A DNA stretch of 64,000 nucleotides from Polyangium mundeleinium (GTDB lineage Bacteria > Myxococcota_A > Polyangia > Polyangiales > Polyangiaceae): the NCBI RefSeq assembly GCF_028369105.1, contig NZ_JAQNDO010000001.1, forward strand, positions 10,324,501-10,388,500, in the 5' to 3' direction. The position numbers were made by a program, and so were the translations under genes. A model generated the notes under the pieces. That model ran no database searches. It saw only the letters and a list, made by a program, of their open reading frames with translations, and was not told the DNA's origin. Below are positions 33,931-43,361 of the stretch, one piece after another (position 1 is the stretch's first letter; the number at the start of each line of letters is the position of its first letter).

Positions 33931-34571
33931 TTCCCGGTCCCCCTCCGCTTCGCCCCGTCCTTGCCGTCGAGCCGGAGCGCGCGGAAGGCGGTCCCGAGGC
34001 ACTCGACGGTGACCTCCGGCTCGACGGGCTGATCGGGCCGCACCGTGCCGTTCTTCGTCGACAGCTTCATCTGGATGTCTTCCATGTTGATGATGCGGTC
34101 GATCTGCCCCACGCCGTGGAAGAACTTTGCGATCTGGTGGTAGCGACCGGTGAGCGTGAGCTTCATCGGCACCTTGGCGAAGAACTCTTGCGGCACCTCG
34201 TCGACGGGCGTCCAGCTCGTGAGGTTGACGCCGGCGATGGTGGCGGTCTGCTGGAGCGAGGCGAGGAACGCGGGCGTCTCGGGCTCGTCGGGCAGGATCT
34301 TCTTCGTCTGCTCGGCGCGCGCCTCGCTGCGGATCTTCTCGTCGCGGTCCTTCTGGTAGGCATCTCGCACGGCCTCGGCCGCGCGGAGCTCGCCGCGGAG
34401 CGTGCCCTCGCGTTGCTTGGCGGCGGCGAGATCGTTGGAGAGATCCTCGTAGACGAAGACGAAGAAGAGCGCGCCGACGAGGGTCAGGAAGAGCAGGCCG
34501 ACGCCGATCTTGCCAGCGAGGGGCAGACGATCGAGCGACGAGCTTCCCGCCGCGGGTGCTTTGGCGGCCAT
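33927..34571 (-). CDS. pilO: Type IV pilus inner-membrane protein PilO
   Basis: The 214-residue protein has one membrane segment near the N-terminus (KIGVGLLFLTLVGALFFVFV). A coiled coil follows (LSNDLAAAKQREGTLRGELR), then the ferredoxin-like periplasmic domain with LTLTGRYHQIAKFFHGVGQI and MEDIQMKL, typical of PilO. It partners PilN in the alignment complex. The ATG overlaps the pilN TGA by one base and the gene ends inside the pilP start. Confidence 0.95.
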   Translation of the reverse strand: MAAKAPAAGSSSLDRLPLAGKIGVGLLFLTLVGALFFVFVYEDLSNDLAAAKQREGTLRGELRAAEAVRDAYQKDRDEKIRSEARAEQTKKILPDEPETPAFLASLQQTATIAGVNLTSWTPVDEVPQEFFAKVPMKLTLTGRYHQIAKFFHGVGQIDRIINMEDIQMKLSTKNGTVRPDQPVEPEVTVECLGTAFRALRLDGKDGAKRRGTGK

Positions 34572-35209
34572 CAGTACCTCACCTTGAGCTGGAGGGCGAA
34601 GCTCACGAGATCGATCTTCGAGACCTGATCCGCGTCCTTCTTCCCGGGCAAGAGCGTGACCTCGTAGAAGTAAGGCGAGAGCTTGAGCCGCTGCGCGAGC
34701 TCGTAGACGTCGTTGCCGTCCCGGGCGAGGCCCTCGATGCGCACCGTGCGTTGCCCTTCGAGGTACGCCGTGAGCCAGAGCCTGCGCGAGTCCCAGGCCG
34801 GGTTGAACACCGCGAGGGGGTTGTCCTTGCGGAGCTTCGCGAGTTTGTCCGGATCGGCCGAGGGTCCCTTGCCGGTCGACATGATCTGCGCGAGCTCGAG
34901 CAAGACCGCGGTCGGCCCGCTGCGGCCCGCCTGGAGCTTCGCGATGGCCTCCTCGCGGGCGCGCAGCACGGTGAGGGCCTTCTTGATCTCGTCATGGTCG
35001 GCGACGAGGCGCTTGATGTCGTCGATCTGGCTCTTGATCTGCGCGTTCGTGCGGTTCTGCGCGTCGAGCTCCTCGCGCTTCGACTGGTAGAAGAGGAAGA
35101 GCCCCACGATCTCGAGCAGCACCACGGCGAGCACGACGAGCAGCCAGCGCTGGCTCGGGGCCCCCGTCGCCGCGCCGCGCTTGTGCGGCAGGAGGTTGAT
35201 CCGGATCAC
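34571..35209 (-). CDS. pilN: Type IV pilus inner-membrane protein PilN
   Basis: The 212-residue protein opens with IRINLLPHKRG, the PilN motif that docks into PilM. A membrane segment (LLVVLAVVLLEIVGLFLFY) and a coiled coil follow. The C-terminal domain has LWLTAYLEGQRTVRIEGLA. The start is GTG 35209, set by AAGGAG about eight bases upstream and by overlap with the pilM stop (GTGA). It forms a heterodimer with PilO. Confidence 0.95.
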   Translation of the reverse strand: MIRINLLPHKRGAATGAPSQRWLLVVLAVVLLEIVGLFLFYQSKREELDAQNRTNAQIKSQIDDIKRLVADHDEIKKALTVLRAREEAIAKLQAGRSGPTAVLLELAQIMSTGKGPSADPDKLAKLRKDNPLAVFNPAWDSRRLWLTAYLEGQRTVRIEGLARDGNDVYELAQRLKLSPYFYEVTLLPGKKDADQVSKIDLVSFALQLKVRY

Positions 35210-36264
35210 GCGCGCTTCTCCTTGTCTTTGCGCATGGCGAGACCCAGGGCCACGCAGAGCTGCGAGCCGCGGGTGCGGAGCATGTCGGCGTTCACGTCCT
35301 TGCCCTCGACGGTCACGCGCTCGAGCGGCTGGAGCATCTCGACCTGCACGCGCGAGCGCCGCGAGATCGCCGCAGGCAGCGCAGGGAGGTTCGAGGTGCC
35401 GCCCGTGAGGTAGATCCGGTGCATCTCGGGCTCGCCGCTCGTGGCGAGGAAGAAGTCGAGCGAGCGCTGGATCTCGCCGGCGATCGTGTCGCAGACGGCG
35501 TCGACGATCGGCGGCACCTGGGCCGCGGGGCCGAAGGGCTGCGCGACGCTCTGGCACTTGAGCTCTTCGGCCTGTTCGAACGTGACGCCGAGCTGCTTCT
35601 GGATCTGCTCGGTGACGTAGTTGCCCGCGTTCGGGATGTCGCGCGTGAAGGAGCTCGCGCCGCGCGAGACGATGTTGATCGAGGTGAGCGAGGCGCCGAC
35701 GTTGATGATCGCGAACGTCTGATCGGCAGGGATGCCGCGGCCGTACTCGAAGAGGTTCTGGACAGTGAAGGCGTCGATGTCGAGGACGAGGGGTTTTAAC
35801 TTTGCTTGTCGTGCGACCTCCAGGTAGTCGCTGACCTCTTCACGCTTCGCGGCGACGAGGAGGAGATCCATCTGCCCTGCTTCGGGGCGGCGGCGCAGGA
35901 CCTCGTAGTCGACGTGCACGTCCTTGATGTCGAAGGGGATGTGCTGCTCCGCCTCCCACTGGATCTGCTCGTCGAGCTCGTTCTGGGTCATGAGCGGCAC
36001 GGTGATCTTGCGGATGATCACGGCCTGGCCGCTGATGCTCAGCGCGACCTCGCGTTGCTTGATCTTGGCGTCCGCGAGCGCCCGGCCCACGGCCGCGACG
36101 ATCGCCGAGGCGTTCATCACGTGGCCGTCGACGATGCTCTGCGGCGGCAGGGGGCAGTAGCCCGCCCGGACCAACGACAGCCCTTTGCGCCCTTCCTTGA
36201 GCTGGCACACCTTGATGGAGCTCGAGCCGATGTCGACGCCCACCAGGTTGTTTCCGTCCGCCAT
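35206..36264 (-). CDS. pilM: Type IV pilus actin-like ATPase PilM
   Basis: The 352-residue cytosolic protein has the FtsA/actin-like fold. The phosphate-1 loop is LVGVDIGSSSIKVCQL, a mid-protein TFAIINVGASLTSINIVSRG forms the second phosphate loop, and IYLTGGTSNLPALPAAI forms the adenosine loop. It binds the N-terminal tail of PilN and is the first gene of pilMNOPQ. The roughly 200 bp to the divergent LysM peptidase gene presumably hold the promoters of both; I could not pick out a convincing one. Confidence 0.96.
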   Translation of the reverse strand: MADGNNLVGVDIGSSSIKVCQLKEGRKGLSLVRAGYCPLPPQSIVDGHVMNASAIVAAVGRALADAKIKQREVALSISGQAVIIRKITVPLMTQNELDEQIQWEAEQHIPFDIKDVHVDYEVLRRRPEAGQMDLLLVAAKREEVSDYLEVARQAKLKPLVLDIDAFTVQNLFEYGRGIPADQTFAIINVGASLTSINIVSRGASSFTRDIPNAGNYVTEQIQKQLGVTFEQAEELKCQSVAQPFGPAAQVPPIVDAVCDTIAGEIQRSLDFFLATSGEPEMHRIYLTGGTSNLPALPAAISRRSRVQVEMLQPLERVTVEGKDVNADMLRTRGSQLCVALGLAMRKDKEKRA

Positions 36265-36467
36265 CGATCAGTCCTGGTCCTCGTAACTGCGGCGCGCGGA
36301 GGCTCCGCCGGCCAAACCCCGGGAGGGGGTCCGAGCCAGCATCGCACCCCCGCCAATCCACGGCCAAAATAGTGCTTTACGCATCGATCGGTTCCGCGTA
36401 CCGAAGGTAAGACAGCCTTGGGTGCGTGGCCGTATCGAACCCCCGAGCAACGTTGAATACATCACAC

Positions 36468-37568
36468 ATGGACGCGAACGCCTCGAAACCGGCTCGATCT
36501 TCGTTCCGGCTCCGCTGCGTGGCCTTGATGGCCGGCGCGGCGGTAGCGCTCCTCTCTGTATACGCCGAGGCGGGGGACGTCGTTCACGTCGTGGCCAAGG
36601 GGCAGGTCCTCGTCCAGATCGCCAAGCGGTATCGCACGACGGTGGACGCGATCCGAGCGGCCAATGGGCTTCGGCCCGGGCAGCTCCTCAAGCCGGGACA
36701 AGAGCTCGTGATCCCCGAAAAGGGGAAAGAAGCGGAAGCCGCGAAGAAGGCGGCGGCGCAACGAGCAGCCAAGGAGAGCAAGAAGGCGGACGCGAAGGAG
36801 AGCGGCGCCGCTGGCAAGGGGAAAAAGAAGGGCGACCCGAAGCCCGCGAAGCCCGAGCCGCTCGTGATGAAGCCGAAGCGGCCGGGGTTCGTGAAGCTCG
36901 TGCGAGGCAGCGAGCGTCTTGAAACGCAGCTCCTCACGAAGCACGGGCGGCTCGTGCCTTCGGCGCTCACGGGGCTCGGCAAGATGATGCGGCACGGGCC
37001 TTCGGGGTCGAAGACCGCGATCGATCCACGCCTCGCCACGCTGCTCGGTATGGTCAGCGATCACTTTGGTGGGCGTACCATCCACATCACGAGTGGGTTC
37101 CGGCCCTACTCTCCCACCCAGTACACCAAGCACTCGAACCACAACCTGGGCAGGGCGATCGATTTCAGCATCGAGGGTGTTCCGAACACGATGCTGCGCG
37201 ATTTCTGTCGGACCTTCCGCAATGCTGGTGTAGGTTACTATCCGAACAGCACATTCGTTCACCTCGACGTCCGGACCACGAAGGCCTTCTGGATCGACTA
37301 CTCCAGACCCGGTGAGGCCCCCCGCTACGATTCCCCCGTGGCCCAGGCATCGGCAGACGAGTCGACGGCGGACGTGGATCAAGCGCCTTCGGGCGCGACC
37401 CCTGCCCCCGCCGGGGTAGGAAAAGAAACGACACCCACACCCCCCGCGCAGGGAGGTGGGTCCGGGGATACCCATCCCCCCCCTTCGCAAGTCGTTGATC
37501 CTTCAACTGGAAACTCCAGCACGCAGGATCCGACGCCTCGAAACTCGCCGAAGGCGGGTCAGAACTGA
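36468..37568 (+). CDS. Secreted LysM / M15-type (DUF882-like) peptidoglycan peptidase
   Basis: The 366-residue protein has an N-terminal signal peptide (CVALMAGAAVALLSVYAEA). A LysM domain follows, VVHVVAKGQVLVQIAKRYRT to KPGQELVIPEK, then a Lys/Ala-rich linker (about 100-145). The M15-like zinc peptidase domain has ITSGFRPYSP, HSNHNLGRAIDFSIEG and STFVHLDVR, giving the His/Asp/His zinc set. The tail is Pro/Gly/Ser-rich and low in complexity. It probably trims peptidoglycan cross-links. ATG 36468 is chosen because it sits properly before the signal peptide; GTG 36426 is in frame. It lies divergent to pilM and may make room for the pilus machine. Confidence 0.88.
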   Translation: MDANASKPARSSFRLRCVALMAGAAVALLSVYAEAGDVVHVVAKGQVLVQIAKRYRTTVDAIRAANGLRPGQLLKPGQELVIPEKGKEAEAAKKAAAQRAAKESKKADAKESGAAGKGKKKGDPKPAKPEPLVMKPKRPGFVKLVRGSERLETQLLTKHGRLVPSALTGLGKMMRHGPSGSKTAIDPRLATLLGMVSDHFGGRTIHITSGFRPYSPTQYTKHSNHNLGRAIDFSIEGVPNTMLRDFCRTFRNAGVGYYPNSTFVHLDVRTTKAFWIDYSRPGEAPRYDSPVAQASADESTADVDQAPSGATPAPAGVGKETTPTPPAQGGGSGDTHPPPSQVVDPSTGNSSTQDPTPRNSPKAGQN

Positions 37569-37591
37569 CCCAGCTTCGGTCGGGAGCCTTA

Positions 37592-37624
37592 GGGATTTTC
37601 CTGATAGTCTAAGGGAACTTCCTG
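37592..37624 (+). promoter_or_regulatory. Pair of 12-bp direct repeats upstream of the sigma-factor gene
   Basis: GGGATTTTCCTG (37592-37603) and GGGAACTTCCTG (37613-37624) agree at 10 of 12 positions and are spaced 21 bp apart, two helical turns. A CCTTAG/CTAAGG inverted pair (37587-37592 and 37609-37614) overlaps them. The arrangement looks like two protein-binding sites on one DNA face. Which protein binds is unknown. Confidence 0.35.
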
Positions 37625-37762
37625 GTGCAGAATGCGTGGTGTAGATTCGTTTGCGGTCCTTCTCTGGAGGACGGGACCAGTGTACGTTTGGGACGAGCCG
37701 CTCCTTGCCACCTCACAAGGATGTGCCACGAACGTTGCTTACATCACGAGGTCCCTGAACAG

Positions 37763-38566
37763 ATGCAGCAGTCCTACTTCCACCGTCAGGATGTTCAGGA
37801 ACGAGACGTGACCGTCATCGCCCAAGCGGATCTGAGCGGGTGCACGACCATGGTGTCGCCCTGTGCCCCGCAAGAGCCCGCCAGCATGGTCGGTCGCCGC
37901 TCGCTTCCCGAGGCCCCGATGTCCGACGTGCGGCCCCGGCGCGCACGCGCCGTCCAGGAGGGAAGTCTGGCGCCGGTGTGCCCGCAGACCCTCAAGAGCT
38001 ACCTGCCGCTCGTGAACCAGATCGTCGCGCAGATGGCGCGGCGGCTGCCGGCGAACGTGCTGCGAGACGATCTGCTCGCGGCCGGCGTGTTCGGGCTGCT
38101 CGACTCGCTCCGCAGGAACGGTGGCAACGGCGGCGAGACGTTCGAGTGGTACGCGCGCATGCGCATCCGCGGCGCGGTGGTGGACGAGCTGCGCGCCCAG
38201 GACTGGCTGAGCCGGCGCCGGCGCGCCGCCGTGACGGCCGCGCGGGAAGGCGAGTCGGGCGCCGCGCGGCCGACGTGCCTCGTGAGCCTGCATGACCTGA
38301 CGCCGGTCGAGGAGCAGGTTCACCTCGTCGCCGAGGACGAGGACCCGGCGGCGGCCCTGGAGGCCCGCGAGTCGTACCGCGCGCTGTTCCGAGCGATGGA
38401 GCAGCTCCCCGAGCGCGAGCGGCAGATTGTTGGGATGCACTACTTCGACGGCGTGAAGCTGAAGGACATCGGCGCGCACCTCGGCGTGAGCGAGCCGCGC
38501 GTGTCGCAGCTCCACGCGCGCGCCCTCGGGCGGCTGAAGATCCTCATCCAGCGCGCCGCGGCCTGA
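37763..38566 (+). CDS. FliA/WhiG-type RNA polymerase sigma factor
   Basis: A sigma-70 family protein of about 267 residues. Region 2 reads LPLVNQIVAQMARRLPANV, DLLAAGVFGLLDSLRR and FEWYARMRIRGAVVDELRAQDWLSRRRR, the FliA hallmark. Region 3 is SLHDLTP onward. Region 4 is LPERERQIVGMHYFDGVKLKDIGAHLGVSEPRVSQLHARALGRL with its helix-turn-helix. The first 60-odd residues before region 2 are unlike the family, so the start is uncertain. ATG 37763 has GAGG upstream at long spacing; ATG 37919 has GAGG at five bases and would give a family-length protein. No flagellar genes are nearby, so a role in another regulon is likely. Confidence 0.88.
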   Translation: MQQSYFHRQDVQERDVTVIAQADLSGCTTMVSPCAPQEPASMVGRRSLPEAPMSDVRPRRARAVQEGSLAPVCPQTLKSYLPLVNQIVAQMARRLPANVLRDDLLAAGVFGLLDSLRRNGGNGGETFEWYARMRIRGAVVDELRAQDWLSRRRRAAVTAAREGESGAARPTCLVSLHDLTPVEEQVHLVAEDEDPAAALEARESYRALFRAMEQLPERERQIVGMHYFDGVKLKDIGAHLGVSEPRVSQLHARALGRLKILIQRAAA

Positions 38567-38616
38567 CCGCGCCCCCTCCCCTCTCCCGCGCGAGCGGAGA
38601 AGAGGGGCGACGACAA

Positions 38617-41130
38617 CTAGTTCGCTTTCGGAGGACCCACCAGCGCAGACGCGCGGCCTCGCATCGGGCTCTCCAGCACATAGAGCGTCGTCTGCTCGTA
38701 CCGGGCCTCGGGCGCCGTCTCGCCGCCGGCGCGATGGACGAAGGCGTTCAGGTGCGCGCCGCGATCGAGCGCCACGACACGCGCGCAGCCTACGTCCACG
38801 AGGGCCTCGGTCGTGGCCTCGTCGGTGTCGAAGGTCGTCGACGCGAGGAGGACCGCGCCGTCGCCGAGCGCGCACAAGGCCGCGCGCGGGCGCATCGAGC
38901 CGACGACACGCGCCTCGGGCAGAGGGCGGCCTTCATCCGCGGTGAGAGGAAGCTCGGTCGCGTCGGCGTCGGGCGTGGGCGTGAAGGCCTCGCTCTTGTC
39001 GATGCGCACGGGGCCGTCGCCGACGACGAGCACGCCTGCGCCGGGGCCGAACTTGATGCCGATGGAGCCGTCGATCGCGAGGCCCCGCGGGCCCTTGCGG
39101 CGGCCCGTGCCGAGGCCTGCGGCGGCGAGGACGTGGGGCCGCTCGGCGTCAGAGAGCGTGCCGGGGAAGGTGCCGCCGAAGCGGTGCGAGAGCTCCTTCT
39201 CGCCGGCGCGGATGTGGAAGGTGAAGCGCTCGGGGGCAAACCACGCGAGGCGCACCTGCGCGCCGAGCTTGGAGACCGTCGCGGTGTAGATGCCCGGTTG
39301 CCAGAGCGGCGCGGGCTGCGTGCCGGGATCCGGCTCCCACGCGACGCCCTCGGGCAGCGGCGCGTCCGGGTTCGCCTTGCGCACGACGACGTAGACGAGC
39401 TCGGTGGGCGAGCCGGAGAGCGCGCGCTCGGGGAGGAGCGACATGCCGGCCACGTGGGTGCGCGCGCCGATCTCGTCGCCCGTTCGCTGGAAGAAACCGA
39501 TACCGGTGGGATCCGGGCTCGTGGCGAGCGGGAGGGCCTCGCGGCAACCGGCGAGCACGAGCGCGCGCGCGAGGAGCTCGGCGGGCAGGGCCTCGCCCCA
39601 GCCGTAGATCAGGTGGCCCGCCTCGGTCACGCAGAGCGCCGAACGATCGGCGAGGACCGCGTCGGCCTCGGAGAGTTTTCCGACATGGCCGGACGTGACC
39701 AGCGGCGCGCCGGTTTGCCGAAGGGAGCGGATCCCCGGCGGCACGTCCGCGCCGAAGGGCCAGGCGCCGATCGAGGAACGGCCGAAGCGATCGACGGCGA
39801 GCGTGGAGGTGTCGGGGCGCGGCGGCAGGAAGGCGCGGCGCTCGACGACGAGGCCGAGCGGAGGCGCGTTTGCCGGCGGACCACCCGCGAACACGGCGAC
39901 GGCCGCGGGCACGTCGGCGGCCGGGATGCGGCCGTCGCCGCGCAGGCCCGTGGGGGTGCGCGGCGCGAGCGTGCCGGGCATGGGACGCAGCTCCAGGCGC
40001 CGGCCATCCATCACGACGAGGTGCACGACGGCGTGCGGACGATCGGGATCCGGGCGGACGAGCGTCGTGAAGATCGCCGGCGGCGCCTCGGGCTTGCTCA
40101 TCGGCAAGGGCGCAGGCGCCGGGATCCACAGGCCCTCGCCGGGCAGGGTCCGCTCGCGCTTCGTGGCCACGCGGGGCGGCGGGAAGCCTTCGTCCGACGG
40201 TGCTTCGGCGGGCGGCGCGGCGGGCAGCTCGGGCGGCGGCGACGCGGTGGCCTCTCGCAGGTGGATCGCCGTGGTCCGGGCGCTCGTGACGATCCGCTTC
40301 ACGCGGCCGGCCGCGCCCTCCCCGACGGCCTCGCGCGTGGTCTCTTCGAGGAAACGCGACCACGGGGTCACGTCGTGCGGGAGGCGCTGCGCCGACAGCA
40401 CGTGCTCATCACGCGGACCGGGGTTCACCGACGCGTCGGCGAGCGTCACCGCGGCGGGAAGCGCGGCCTCACCGAGGGCCATGACGAGCATGTCCTCCGT
40501 GAGCTCGAAGCGCGCTTCCTTGGGCGGCGCGCCGAAGAGGACCGCGATCTCCCCGATGCCACGCAGCGCGCCCTCGGAGAGCCAGTTCTCCACGGCGGCG
40601 CGCAGGCGCTCGCTCCGGGTGCGCGCGGCTTGCGCGGCTGCGTCGCCCGCGAGATCGAGGATCGTGATCCCCTGGACGAGGCCGTCCGCGCTCGTGGCGT
40701 AGGCGGCCCAGCGACCGTGGGCCGCGAGGTCATGCTCGTGCCCGAGCGGCGTGTTCGTCAGGTTGACGACCCTGCGCACGGCGACCGGCCGACCGCCACG
40801 CGAGATACGTACCTCCGCGCGGTAGAGATCGTTCGTGGGCGTAGCATCCGGGCCTCTCGAACGAGCGGCCAGGAACAGCACACGACGGCCGATCATGGCG
40901 TCGTGCACCAGACCGCCGCGCTCTTCCCACACAAAGTCCTCGGGCCGCACGGAGCCGCCCACGGAGGCGCCGAGCATGGCCGCGATGGCCTCGACGCTGC
41001 GCGCGGGAGGGGCGGGGCTCGTCGCGATGCGGATCACGAGCGCGACGAGCGCGATTCCGAGGACGAACGGTCCACGCGAGCGCGCGTGCGCCGCGAGGGT
41101 ATCGAGAAAGGTGCCTCGCGGCGACGTCAT
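38617..41130 (-). CDS. Large hypothetical membrane-anchored protein
   Basis: I do not recognise this 837-residue protein. After about 20 residues it has one hydrophobic segment (GPFVLGIALVALVIRIA), suggesting an N-terminal anchor with the rest outside. A Pro/Ala-rich linker lies near residues 300-370. The rest is strand-rich with Gly/Pro/Asp turns (for example HLIYGWGEALPAELLARALV and WFAPERFTFHIRAGE). The CGGAAG before ATG 41130 supports the start. It converges with the sigma-factor gene, a possible imperfect hairpin at 38577-38610 lying between. It ends 37 bp upstream of nothing else on its strand except the Kal-Kce gene, which precedes it. Confidence 0.7.
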   Translation of the reverse strand: MTSPRGTFLDTLAAHARSRGPFVLGIALVALVIRIATSPAPPARSVEAIAAMLGASVGGSVRPEDFVWEERGGLVHDAMIGRRVLFLAARSRGPDATPTNDLYRAEVRISRGGRPVAVRRVVNLTNTPLGHEHDLAAHGRWAAYATSADGLVQGITILDLAGDAAAQAARTRSERLRAAVENWLSEGALRGIGEIAVLFGAPPKEARFELTEDMLVMALGEAALPAAVTLADASVNPGPRDEHVLSAQRLPHDVTPWSRFLEETTREAVGEGAAGRVKRIVTSARTTAIHLREATASPPPELPAAPPAEAPSDEGFPPPRVATKRERTLPGEGLWIPAPAPLPMSKPEAPPAIFTTLVRPDPDRPHAVVHLVVMDGRRLELRPMPGTLAPRTPTGLRGDGRIPAADVPAAVAVFAGGPPANAPPLGLVVERRAFLPPRPDTSTLAVDRFGRSSIGAWPFGADVPPGIRSLRQTGAPLVTSGHVGKLSEADAVLADRSALCVTEAGHLIYGWGEALPAELLARALVLAGCREALPLATSPDPTGIGFFQRTGDEIGARTHVAGMSLLPERALSGSPTELVYVVVRKANPDAPLPEGVAWEPDPGTQPAPLWQPGIYTATVSKLGAQVRLAWFAPERFTFHIRAGEKELSHRFGGTFPGTLSDAERPHVLAAAGLGTGRRKGPRGLAIDGSIGIKFGPGAGVLVVGDGPVRIDKSEAFTPTPDADATELPLTADEGRPLPEARVVGSMRPRAALCALGDGAVLLASTTFDTDEATTEALVDVGCARVVALDRGAHLNAFVHRAGGETAPEARYEQTTLYVLESPMRGRASALVGPPKAN

Positions 41131-41167
41131 GGCTTCCGGGCGGGGATGTGTTGGGATCGCAGCACGA

Positions 41168-42505
41168 TCACGCGGCGGTCGTGGGGATGCCGAGGAGCAC
41201 GCGGGCGCGATCGGGGTCGACGATCTCGCGGCCGAGGCTCCTCGCGTAGGCGGCGGCGCGCGCGACGAGCGGCGCGCTGCCCTCGGAGAGGACGCCCTTC
41301 TCCAGGTAGATGTTGTCTTCGAGGCCGACGCGCGCGTGGCCACCGAGCTTGATCGCGAGCTCGGTCATGGGCTTCTGGTAGCGACCGACCGCGGCGACGG
41401 CCCAGCTCGCGCCGGCGGGGATCTGCGAACGCATGAAGAGCACGACTTCCTCGCTCGGCATGATGGCACCGGGCACGCCGAGGACGAACTGGAAGTGCAG
41501 CGGCGCGCCGAGGAGGCCCTCCTTCAGCAGCGCAAGCGCCTCGTGGATGTGGCCGACCTCGTAACACTCGAGCTCCGCGATGCTCCCGGCCTCGCGGATG
41601 CGGCGCGCGATCGCGCGGATGTCGGGCCGCGTGTTCACGAAGATGTCGTCGCCGAAGTTGATCGTGCCGCAGTTCAGCGTGGCCATCTCGGGCTTGCACG
41701 CGAGCGGGCCGAGCCGCTCCTCCACGCTCATGCCGACAGCGCCGCCGGTCGAGGTCTGGATGATGACGTCCGTCTTCTCGCGGATGCGGCTGATCGCCTC
41801 GCCGAAGAGCTCGGTCGACTGCGAGGGCGTGCCGTCGGCGTTGCGCACGTGCAGGTGGATCACGGCGGCGCCTGCGTCGCGGCAACGAGCGGCCTCGTCG
41901 GCGAGCTCCTGCGCGGTGATCGGCAGGTGGGGCGTGTGCGCGCGCGTCACCTCGGCGCCCACGATCGCGGCCGTGAGCACGAGCGGCGACTCGGGCGGCG
42001 TGACGATCACGTGCGGCGGCGGCGTGATGATCGGGCGTGGCTCGGGCAGCTTGGCCACGAGCTCGGGGCCGGGCGACGAGAGCGCGGGGAGCACGAGGCG
42101 CGGACGGCGCTGCAGATCCTTCGGCACCACGCACGTGCCGATCGCGCGGCAGACCACGACGGGCTCCGCGAACGCGTCCGCCGCGGAGGGCGAGAGCGCG
42201 GGATCACGCACGTTCGCGACGACCTTGCGTGCTTCGAACGCCATCGTGCGTGACGTGTTGCCGACCTTCGTGATGACGCCGGTCGCCTCGATGTAGTCGC
42301 CGGCACGGACGGGCGCGAGGAACTCGACGGCCTCGTAGGCGCGGAAGAGGCCCTCGTCGCCGTCGAGACGGATGAGCAGCTCCGTCGCGACATCACCGAA
42401 GAGGCCGAGGATCCGGGCCCCATCGACGAGCTCGCCCGCGTAGTGGGCGTCGTGGGCTCCGATACGGACGCGAAGCGTGACGGTCAAACCTAGGCCGATG
42501 CTCAT
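41168..42505 (-). CDS. Kal-Kce fusion: 3-aminobutyryl-CoA ammonia-lyase plus 3-keto-5-aminohexanoate cleavage enzyme
   Basis: The 445-residue protein joins two successive steps of lysine breakdown through 3,5-diaminohexanoate. Residues about 1-130 are a hotdog-fold Kal domain: [40 protein letters not shown] and [15 protein letters not shown] Pro-rich linker follows (about 155-180). Residues about 185-445 are a BKACE/Kce zinc enzyme: [47 protein letters not shown] and a late [13 protein letters not shown]. Kce combines keto-aminohexanoate with acetyl-CoA to give acetoacetate and 3-aminobutyryl-CoA, the Kal substrate. The start at ATG 42505 fits the Kal N-terminus. No other lysine-pathway genes lie in view. 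Confidence 0.9.
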   Translation of the reverse strand: MSIGLGLTVTLRVRIGAHDAHYAGELVDGARILGLFGDVATELLIRLDGDEGLFRAYEAVEFLAPVRAGDYIEATGVITKVGNTSRTMAFEARKVVANVRDPALSPSAADAFAEPVVVCRAIGTCVVPKDLQRRPRLVLPALSSPGPELVAKLPEPRPIITPPPHVIVTPPESPLVLTAAIVGAEVTRAHTPHLPITAQELADEAARCRDAGAAVIHLHVRNADGTPSQSTELFGEAISRIREKTDVIIQTSTGGAVGMSVEERLGPLACKPEMATLNCGTINFGDDIFVNTRPDIRAIARRIREAGSIAELECYEVGHIHEALALLKEGLLGAPLHFQFVLGVPGAIMPSEEVVLFMRSQIPAGASWAVAAVGRYQKPMTELAIKLGGHARVGLEDNIYLEKGVLSEGSAPLVARAAAYARSLGREIVDPDRARVLLGIPTTAA

Positions 42506-42582
42506 GGCGGGAGACTCAACAGTCGACAGTCGGTAGTCAACAGGGGAAACTGCGCGGCGCCTCTCGGGCGTTCGAGACAGTG

Positions 42583-43359
42583 ATGACGTACGTAGACGCG
42601 AGCAACCTGCCACACCACGTCGGGATCATCATGGACGGCAACGGCCGCTGGGCCGAATTGCGCGGCGAACCTCGTGAGGCTGGCCACAAGGCTGGCAGCG
42701 CGGCGGTGCGCAGGGTGGTCCGGGCGGCGCGGCGGCTCGGGCTGACCGCGCTGACGCTTTATGCGTTCAGCGAGCAGAACTGGGCGCGGCCGAGCGGTGA
42801 AGTGGACGCGCTGATGGGGCTTTTGCGGGAGTTTCTGGTCACGGAGCGGAACGAGATCCTCGACAACGAGATCCGGCTCGTGGCGATCGGCGACCTCGAG
42901 CGGCTGCCGCCGTTCGTGCGGGAGGCGCTCGATCCGCTGCGCGTGGCCTCGGGGGACAACTGCAAGATGACGCTCGCGCTGGCGCTCTCCTATGGCGGGC
43001 AGGAGGAGATCGCGCGGGCGGCGCGGGACCTCGCGACCGAGGCGCGTGAGGGCAAACTCGACCCGACGACGATCGACACCCGGGCGATCGCCTCGCGCCT
43101 GCCGAGCCTCGGCGTCGGCGAGCCGGACCTCATCATCCGCACGGGCGGCGAGCATCGGATCTCGAACTTCCTGCTCTTCGGCGCGGCCTACGCCGAGCTC
43201 GCCTTCACCGACGTCCTCTGGCCCGACTTCAAGGAAGAAGACCTCTTCGAGGCGCTCGCCAGCTACCAGCGTCGCGAGAGGCGCTTCGGTCGTGTCCTTT
43301 CGCATGCTACGTCTCCGCGCACGGCTTCGCCCCTCGATGGCGGGGCGATGAGGGTTTGA
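42583..43359 (+). CDS. uppS: Isoprenyl transferase (undecaprenyl diphosphate synthase)
   Basis: The roughly 258-residue cis-prenyltransferase makes the C55 lipid carrier for peptidoglycan and other glycans. Motifs are [13 protein letters not shown] (catalytic Asp), [33 protein letters not shown], and near the end [19 protein letters not shown] and LWPDF. A GTG at 42580 directly precedes the ATG used here. It is immediately followed by cdsA, with which it overlaps or nearly abuts; this uppS-cdsA order is common in bacteria. Confidence 0.96.
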   Translation: MTYVDASNLPHHVGIIMDGNGRWAELRGEPREAGHKAGSAAVRRVVRAARRLGLTALTLYAFSEQNWARPSGEVDALMGLLREFLVTERNEILDNEIRLVAIGDLERLPPFVREALDPLRVASGDNCKMTLALALSYGGQEEIARAARDLATEAREGKLDPTTIDTRAIASRLPSLGVGEPDLIIRTGGEHRISNFLLFGAAYAELAFTDVLWPDFKEEDLFEALASYQRRERRFGRVLSHATSPRTASPLDGGAMRV

Positions 43360-43361
43360 CC

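Noticed and set aside
28069..34032. A 1987-codon plus-strand open frame antisense to the propeller lipoprotein and the pil genes
   Set aside because: It is a by-product of high GC and codon bias. The opposite strand encodes recognisable PilQ, PilP and PilO. The antisense product has only Arg/His/Asp-rich low-complexity sequence.
38577..38612. Bidirectional terminator between the sigma-factor gene and the convergent hypothetical
   Set aside because: An imperfect hairpin can be drawn (CCCCTCT ... AGAGGGG) but the stem is interrupted and there is no T-tract on either side. It is not strong enough to list.
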